Shown: piece by piece, positions 59,269 through 64,000 of the stretch
Numbering within the stretch: the stretch's first letter is position 1
Layout: each line of letters starts with the position of its first letter
Source of the DNA: CAZKBP01 sp964551015
GTDB lineage: Bacteria; Bacteroidota; Bacteroidia; Cytophagales; Microscillaceae
DNA length: 64,000 nt
Reading direction: 5' to 3'
NCBI GenBank assembly: GCA_964551015.1
Contig: CAZKBP010000003.1
Span: 62,001-126,000, forward strand
The notes under the pieces: generated by a model
Database searches by the model: none
The model's input: the letters and a program-made list of their open reading frames with translations, nothing else
Told to the model about the DNA's origin: nothing
Translations under genes and position numbers: made by a program

Positions 59269-61293
59269 ATGTTTTTTCAAAAACTACTCCCACAATTATG
59301 GATCGCCTGTTTGTTATCAAGTGCGATATTTAACCCGACTTTTGCACAAGAAAAAAAATTTGGTAAAGTCAGCAAAGAAGAATTAAAGATGAGTAACTAT
59401 GCGCCTGACCCAGAAGCAGAAGCCGTAGTACTCTTTGATGTAGGACAATCTACTTTCGAGATTAGTCCTAATGTTGGATTTCAAATTGTTCATACCCGCC
59501 ATACCCGCATCAAGATTTTTAATAAATCTGGTTATGAACACGCAAACATATCCATTCCTTTCTATGACGCAGGTTCTGATAATAGAGAGCGTGTCAGTAA
59601 TATCAAGGGCTACACCTACGCCTTAGAGAATGGAGAAGTTCAAAAATACAAATTGGATAAGAGTGCTATTTTCGAGGAAGAAATTAATGAAAACTGGCGA
59701 CTCGAAAAATTCACCATGCCCAATGTTGCCGAGGGCGTGATTATAGAGTTTGAGTACAAGGTCACTTCCGACTTTGTCGAGAATCTGAGAGAATGGTATT
59801 TTCAGAATACGATCCCCGTGATGTGGAGTGAATACGTGACGCGCGTACCCGAATATTTTGCCTACAAAAGAATTACACAGGGGTTTGTTCCTTTTACGGT
59901 TGATGAAAATGAAACCCAACATGGTTCTATGGTTGGGGGCGGTACTAACGCAAATTTTACGCTGTACGTGAATCGTTTGGTAGCAGAAAATGTCCCCGCT
60001 TTTCGAAATGAAAAATATATTACCACCGCGGAGGATTATCTCTCTAAAATCGATTTCCAACTGACCTCGATGATCTCACCCAACGGTAGAGTTACGAATT
60101 ATTCTGAAGATTGGAAAACCCTCAGCAAAGGACTTAGAGAAAGCGAAAGTTTTGGTGTGCAACTCCGGAAAAGAGGATTGGTCAAAGACGAAGCTGCGCT
60201 CTTCCAAGAAAAGTTTAGAGATCTTGGTGAGCGTGCAGAGGCAGTTTATGAATATATCAAAAGAAATATCACCTGGGATGGGAAGTATAGGATATATGCG
60301 AGTGAAGGACTTCGTAAGGCTCTTAATGATAAAAAAGGAAACAGTGCGGAGGTGAATCTATTATTGACTTCCATGCTCTCGGAAGCAGGGATCGAAGCTT
60401 ACCCCGTGCTACTCAGTACACGCTCCCACGGCAGGGTCAATCCACTTTATCCTTCTTTATCAAAGTTTAATTACGTCATTACCTATGCCAAGATCGGAGA
60501 GAAAGGAGTGCTCCTAGATGCTACCGATCACTATACTTCTTTTGGTAGTTTACCTTATCGCTGCTTGAATGGAGATGGATTAGTAATCACAGAAGAAAGT
60601 TTTGGTTGGGTTCCCTTGCAAGGGAATGCTTCTAGCACACACTCCTATAATCTGATGCTGAAAATGGATGAGAATGGCCAAATGAAAGGAGAGATGCAAG
60701 TAATCGAGAAAGGATACGCGGCCATCAGTATGCGTAAGGGCATCGAGAAAAATGATGAAGAAACCTACATAAGCGAACGCTGGAACATGGACGAGGGAGG
60801 CTTCAAGATAAGCAAATATGAATTTAAGAATTTAGGAGAAATGGAGGAAGGAATTTCGCTGACGCTTGATATCGAGACCGCTCAGACCAAGGCGGGCAAT
60901 CTGATTTACCTCGATCCTATTTTGGAGAAAAGCTTTGAAGAAAATCCCTTCAAACAAGAAGAAAGAAAATTCCCCGTTGACTTTGGTTATCCTTTTAATT
61001 ATAGCTATTTCTTAACGATCGAGCTGCCCAAAGGCTACAAGCTGGAAGAACTTCCCCAAAATGGCATGTTCAGTCTGCCTGACAAGGCTGGACGCTTCTC
61101 TTACATTGTCGGTCAGAGTGGAAATAATCTTCAAGTGCGCAACACACTTAGTATTAATAAGCCTTATTTCTCGCCAAATGAATATGCCGCACTCAAAAAA
61201 TTCTTCGAGTTAGCCGTCAGTAAAATTAATGAGCAGATCGTACTCAAAAAAGCCACAGGTGGCGTAGAAACCAGCTCAGCTGGCCAAGAATAA
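59269..61293 (+). CDS. DUF3857/transglutaminase-like protein with degenerate active site
   Basis: A 674-residue exported protein: signal peptide to about residue 27 (FNPTFAQ), a DUF3857 beta domain (about 60-260), a transglutaminase-like core (about 310-440), and a DUF2569-like C-terminal beta domain. In the core, the Cys of the active protein is Ser359 (KGNSAEVNLLL), and the catalytic His is Tyr402 (KFNYVITY); the Asp position remains (LLDATDHY). It is therefore probably not a protease or cross-linker but a binding protein. The gene is 33 bp ahead of its active-type paralogue and co-transcribed with it. Cell location: periplasm or surface. Confidence 0.85.
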   Translation: MFFQKLLPQLWIACLLSSAIFNPTFAQEKKFGKVSKEELKMSNYAPDPEAEAVVLFDVGQSTFEISPNVGFQIVHTRHTRIKIFNKSGYEHANISIPFYDAGSDNRERVSNIKGYTYALENGEVQKYKLDKSAIFEEEINENWRLEKFTMPNVAEGVIIEFEYKVTSDFVENLREWYFQNTIPVMWSEYVTRVPEYFAYKRITQGFVPFTVDENETQHGSMVGGGTNANFTLYVNRLVAENVPAFRNEKYITTAEDYLSKIDFQLTSMISPNGRVTNYSEDWKTLSKGLRESESFGVQLRKRGLVKDEAALFQEKFRDLGERAEAVYEYIKRNITWDGKYRIYASEGLRKALNDKKGNSAEVNLLLTSMLSEAGIEAYPVLLSTRSHGRVNPLYPSLSKFNYVITYAKIGEKGVLLDATDHYTSFGSLPYRCLNGDGLVITEESFGWVPLQGNASSTHSYNLMLKMDENGQMKGEMQVIEKGYAAISMRKGIEKNDEETYISERWNMDEGGFKISKYEFKNLGEMEEGISLTLDIETAQTKAGNLIYLDPILEKSFEENPFKQEERKFPVDFGYPFNYSYFLTIELPKGYKLEELPQNGMFSLPDKAGRFSYIVGQSGNNLQVRNTLSINKPYFSPNEYAALKKFFELAVSKINEQIVLKKATGGVETSSAGQE

Positions 61294-61326
61294 CATACTT
61301 AGCGAAATAAAATACGAGCAAATCTG

Positions 61327-63312
61327 ATGAAATACTTTCATATTCTTATATGCCTGTGCCTGCAGCTTGGATGGATCGCATCCGCGCAGGCGAATGACGA
61401 ACCTTCATACGCGGTCTTTAATATCTCCAAGCATTTGCTAAAAGATGCGAATGCCGTACTCCGAATCGATCAAAATTACTTGGAAGTGATCTCCGAAGGA
61501 CGTGCCAAATATCGCTCTAAATGGGCCATCACGATCCTGAACAAAAAAGCAGATCATTATGCCGAACTCAAACTGGTCTATGACAAACTAAGAGAGATTG
61601 ACTTGATGAAAGGAACTCTCTACGATCAATTTGGTAAGGAAATCCGAAAGCTCAAAAAATCAGATATTAAAGACGAAAGTGCAGTTTCTTCCTACTCAAT
61701 TTATGAAGATACCCGTGTAAAAATCGCCTCACTTGCGCATCATAGCTATCCTTACACCGTGGAATTTGAGATCGAGCTAGATTATAAAGGAGTCCTTGCT
61801 TATCCGAGATGGCAGCCCCAAGGAAGCTCAGATATTTCGGTAGAAAGCTCCGAAATGCAGGTAGATATGCCTCAGGGATTACCCCTTAGGTTTAGAGAAA
61901 TGGCCGCGCACTTGATTAATCAAGAGCAAAGTTCACAAGCAGGTAATACGAGCGAAGCAGGAAAACCAAGTCAGGTCGTCAATATCCAGAAACAAGAAGA
62001 CCGGGTATTGTATTCTTGGAAGGTTCGTAATCTGGTGTCTATTGACCGGGAACCCTTTGCCCCTGACTGGCGCGAAACCGTACCCACGGTCTATTTAGCT
62101 CCTTCTCGTTTCGAGGTAGAAGGCTATAAGGGCGAAATGAGCACTTGGGAAGAGTTTGGTAAATGGCGCTATCAACTTATTCAAGACCAAGACCAATTGC
62201 CTCATTCTACCATTCAAAGAATGAAAGACTTGACCGCTGGTATTCAAGACCCTTTGGAGAAAATTCGTAAAATTTACGAATACCTGCAATCTAAGACTAG
62301 ATATGTCAGTATTCAAGAAGGCATTGGAGGGTGGCAGCCTTTTCCAGCTAATTATGTGGATGAAAAAGGCTATGGCGACTGCAAAGCCTTATCAAATTAC
62401 ACCAAGGCACTACTCAAGTCCGTAGATATTAAAGCCCATTACACGGTAGTAAAAGCTGGATCAGATGAGCTTCCTATTCTCTCCGATTTTCCCTCAAATC
62501 AATTCAATCACGTGATCTTATGCGTGCCCTTGCCCCAAGATACTGTTTGGCTCGAATGTACCAGTCAGACCCAAGCTTTTGGTTACGTGAGTGATTTTAC
62601 AGGAGATCGAGATGTGCTGCTGATTACTCCCGAAGGTGGAAAACTGGTGCATACCCCCGTGTACGGTCAGGATGATAACTTACAACACCGAGAAGCCACT
62701 GTGAAAATCTTAGAAAGTGGTAATGCGGAGGCTCAAATCAAGACACGCTATCAAGCACTTCAAGAAAGAGGTAGAGGTGATTTGGTAGAAGCCTCTCAAG
62801 AAGATCAGAAGAAATGGCTCTATCGTGCCTTGGACATTCCCAACTTCCAAATCGAGGACTTCAAACTGACCCGATATAAGGAAAGAATTCCTTACGTGGA
62901 AGAAGAACTGTCGCTTACGATTCCTAAATGTGCTTCCAAAAGTGGCAGTCGACTCTTCCTGACGCCTAACCTCATGGAGCGTTGGGACTATGTGCCCGAG
63001 CGAAATGAAAACCGCAAGCTGGAGGTAGTTTTAGATGGTGATTATGACTTTAGCGATCGAGACGTGATTCGCTATGAATTGCCCGCAGGTTATGAAATCG
63101 AGTACCAGCCCGAACCCGTTGTGATTCAGAGTCCTTTTGGCGAATACAAAGCCTCTACCAGTTGGGAAGGAAATGTGCTGACCTACACCCGCGAGTGTAA
63201 GATGAACCGAGGACGCTTTGCCCCCTCGAGCTACGGTGATTTAGTTGAATTTTTCAAACAAATTGCCCAAGCTGATAAGGATAAGGTCGTTTTCGTACAA
63301 AAATCTAATTGA
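61327..63312 (+). CDS. DUF3857/transglutaminase-like protein with intact Cys-His
   Basis: A 661-residue paralogue of the preceding protein. Signal peptide to about residue 22 (ASAQA); DUF3857 domain (about 40-260); transglutaminase core with Cys352 in GYGDCKALSNYTKALLK, His395 in NQFNHVILC, and an acidic residue in WLECTSQTQ; then a C-terminal beta domain (about 500-661). The Cys-His pair is in place, so an active cysteine hydrolase or amide transferase is possible; the third residue is Glu, common in this family. Adjacent location and co-transcription suggest that active and inactive forms work together. Terminator follows. Confidence 0.88.
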   Translation: MKYFHILICLCLQLGWIASAQANDEPSYAVFNISKHLLKDANAVLRIDQNYLEVISEGRAKYRSKWAITILNKKADHYAELKLVYDKLREIDLMKGTLYDQFGKEIRKLKKSDIKDESAVSSYSIYEDTRVKIASLAHHSYPYTVEFEIELDYKGVLAYPRWQPQGSSDISVESSEMQVDMPQGLPLRFREMAAHLINQEQSSQAGNTSEAGKPSQVVNIQKQEDRVLYSWKVRNLVSIDREPFAPDWRETVPTVYLAPSRFEVEGYKGEMSTWEEFGKWRYQLIQDQDQLPHSTIQRMKDLTAGIQDPLEKIRKIYEYLQSKTRYVSIQEGIGGWQPFPANYVDEKGYGDCKALSNYTKALLKSVDIKAHYTVVKAGSDELPILSDFPSNQFNHVILCVPLPQDTVWLECTSQTQAFGYVSDFTGDRDVLLITPEGGKLVHTPVYGQDDNLQHREATVKILESGNAEAQIKTRYQALQERGRGDLVEASQEDQKKWLYRALDIPNFQIEDFKLTRYKERIPYVEEELSLTIPKCASKSGSRLFLTPNLMERWDYVPERNENRKLEVVLDGDYDFSDRDVIRYELPAGYEIEYQPEPVVIQSPFGEYKASTSWEGNVLTYTRECKMNRGRFAPSSYGDLVEFFKQIAQADKDKVVFVQKSN

Positions 63313-63323
63313 AATAAGCTAGG

Positions 63324-63362
63324 AACTCCCTGAAGGCCAGTAATGGTCAGGGAGTTTTTTTT
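63324..63362 (+). terminator. Intrinsic terminator of the DUF3857 pair
   Basis: AACTCCCTGA / TCAGGGAGTT, a 10-bp stem with a 13-nt loop, followed by T residues, directly after the stop at 63312. Confidence 0.9.
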
Positions 63363-63376
63363 ATGGATAATTGAAT

Positions 63377-63544
63377 ATGAACCAGGCGCATTTTAAAAAA
63401 CTGCACCGCACCGTGAACAAATTAATTTTCAAAGATTCTTACCTATATTCAGGCAATCAGTTACCAATCAGCAGCAGACTCGAGATCAATATGCCCATCG
63501 TAGATACTTGGGCTCATCCCTATCTGTGGGAGTTTTTCAAGTAG
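63377..63544 (+). CDS. Possible 55-residue ORF of unknown function
   Basis: ATG 63377 opens a 55-codon frame (FKKLHRTVNKLIF ... MPIVDTWAHPYLWEFFK) with protein-like composition. GGATAATTGA precedes it, a poor ribosome-binding sequence. It follows a terminator and would need its own promoter. It could be a small gene or a remnant; I recognise no family. Confidence 0.25.
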   Translation: MNQAHFKKLHRTVNKLIFKDSYLYSGNQLPISSRLEINMPIVDTWAHPYLWEFFK

Positions 63545-63619
63545 TCCGTGGCAAAATATCAAACAAGTATTGTCCTAAAGAAAAAGCAGTAAGCGTAGTG
63601 GTTTTGCGGTACATGTATT

Positions 63620-63627
63620 TATCTTTG
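63620..63627 (+). promoter_or_regulatory. -7 box (TATCTTTG) for the right-edge gene
   Basis: A TAnnTTTG match 37 nt before ATG 63664. A TTTG at 63603-63606 is only 13 nt upstream, too near for a standard -33. Confidence 0.5.
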
Positions 63628-63663
63628 AATTCAAACTAAGAAAAGATTTAGAGAAAAAACAGC

Positions 63664-64000
63664 ATGCTTGCTATTCTTCTAGTCTGGGCTTATATCACGT
63701 TTACGGCCTACGTGGCAGGTTACCTAGCCCTCAAAGTCGCCAGCTATTACTGGAAAAAAGGCAAAAATTTTTACAATTTCCCACTCATTATCCTCTGTGG
63801 CTTAGCTACGCTCTCGATGCTAGCCAACTACCTGTCGCTCTGGATGCCGATTCATCTAGAAGCTGGAATTTTGCTGTTGAGCTTCAGTGTGGGCACTCTC
63901 CTGATTTTCAGAAAAGAGATCACGCGTAAAATTTATCAATATTTTACTCACATCCACTGGCTGACATCGGGCTTGTGGATATGTATCCTGCTGTTCGCGG
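63664..64000 (+). CDS. Multipass membrane protein, 3' truncated by window edge (LIC_10190-like?)
   Basis: The frame runs from ATG 63664 through the window end (112 codons seen). It begins with hydrophobic segments (MLAILLVWAYITFTAYVAGYLAL, then FPLIILCGLATLSMLANYLSLW, HLEAGILLLSFSVGTLLIF) separated by short basic loops (KKGKNFYN), and continues at the edge with another helix. The layout is like LIC_10190-type polytopic membrane proteins of unknown function, but with only the N-terminus visible this is tentative. Confidence 0.65.
   Translation, partial: MLAILLVWAYITFTAYVAGYLALKVASYYWKKGKNFYNFPLIILCGLATLSMLANYLSLWMPIHLEAGILLLSFSVGTLLIFRKEITRKIYQYFTHIHWLTSGLWICILLFA

Overview
The window reads as chromosomal DNA of a member of the Bacteroidota, most likely a Cytophagales-type gliding or filamentous bacterium. 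The evidence is a type IX secretion (T9SS) C-terminal sorting domain, many -7 boxes of the Bacteroidota form TAnnTTTG, general lack of Shine-Dalgarno sequences, DUF3098 next to uppP, a DUF6452/DUF6048 pair, and several SpoIIE-type PP2C phosphatases with periplasmic sensor regions. I found no rRNA, tRNA, CRISPR array or intact insertion sequence. Both ends cut genes: the left edge falls inside a two-component-propeller/SpoIIE phosphatase and the right edge inside a multipass membrane protein.

Layout. 1-4.5 kb: sensor phosphatase, DUF1801 protein, and a LysM protein with two lytic-transglycosylase-like halves. 4.5-7.7 kb: grpE-dnaJ and pyrB. 7.7-9.5 kb: DUF6452/DUF6048 envelope pair and a 624-bp gap that appears to hold a separate minus-strand transcript. 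9.5-13.2 kb: LexA-like XRE/S24 repressor with an adjacent palindromic operator, an amidoligase/class I amidotransferase pair, and a di-iron hydroxylase. 13.4-20.6 kb: RraA-like protein, serine hydrolase, small envelope proteins, secreted GH13 pullulanase-like enzyme. 20.6-26.8 kb: a large T9SS-secreted propeller protein and an isolated NuoM. 27-38.5 kb: mixed housekeeping and envelope genes (RlaP-like nucleotidyltransferase, LRR, GT9, DUF4349, WG repeats, two SDRs, UppP, TPR, OmpH-like, PruA). 38.7-40.5 kb: a restriction-modification pair (NotI-fold nuclease plus Dam-family adenine methylase). 40.6-46.4 kb: DUF697/SHOCT protein, a 1383-residue duplicated DUF445 protein, MarC. 46.5-53.3 kb: three consecutive SpoIIE phosphatases with different sensor domains. 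53.4-58.3 kb: a MoxR ATPase and a 1134-residue transmembrane fusion protein. 58.4-64 kb: hotdog thioesterase and two tandem DUF3857/transglutaminase proteins.

The main candidate for an undescribed system is at 53.8-58.3 kb. A MoxR-family AAA+ ATPase is followed by a four-helix membrane protein that combines a CoxE-like N-terminus, a periplasmic PKD-like pair, a cytosolic degenerate vWA-like region, and a second periplasmic section resembling a truncated family 5 solute-binding protein. The genes lie behind a regulatory region with three inverted repeats and a gene relic. Other notable items are the NotI-fold nuclease paired with an adenine methylase (so its target cannot be GCGGCCGC), the probable operator of the S24 repressor, the YfiR-domain/SpoIIE fusion, and the orphan nuoM. 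All family calls are from reading the sequence; no database searches were run.
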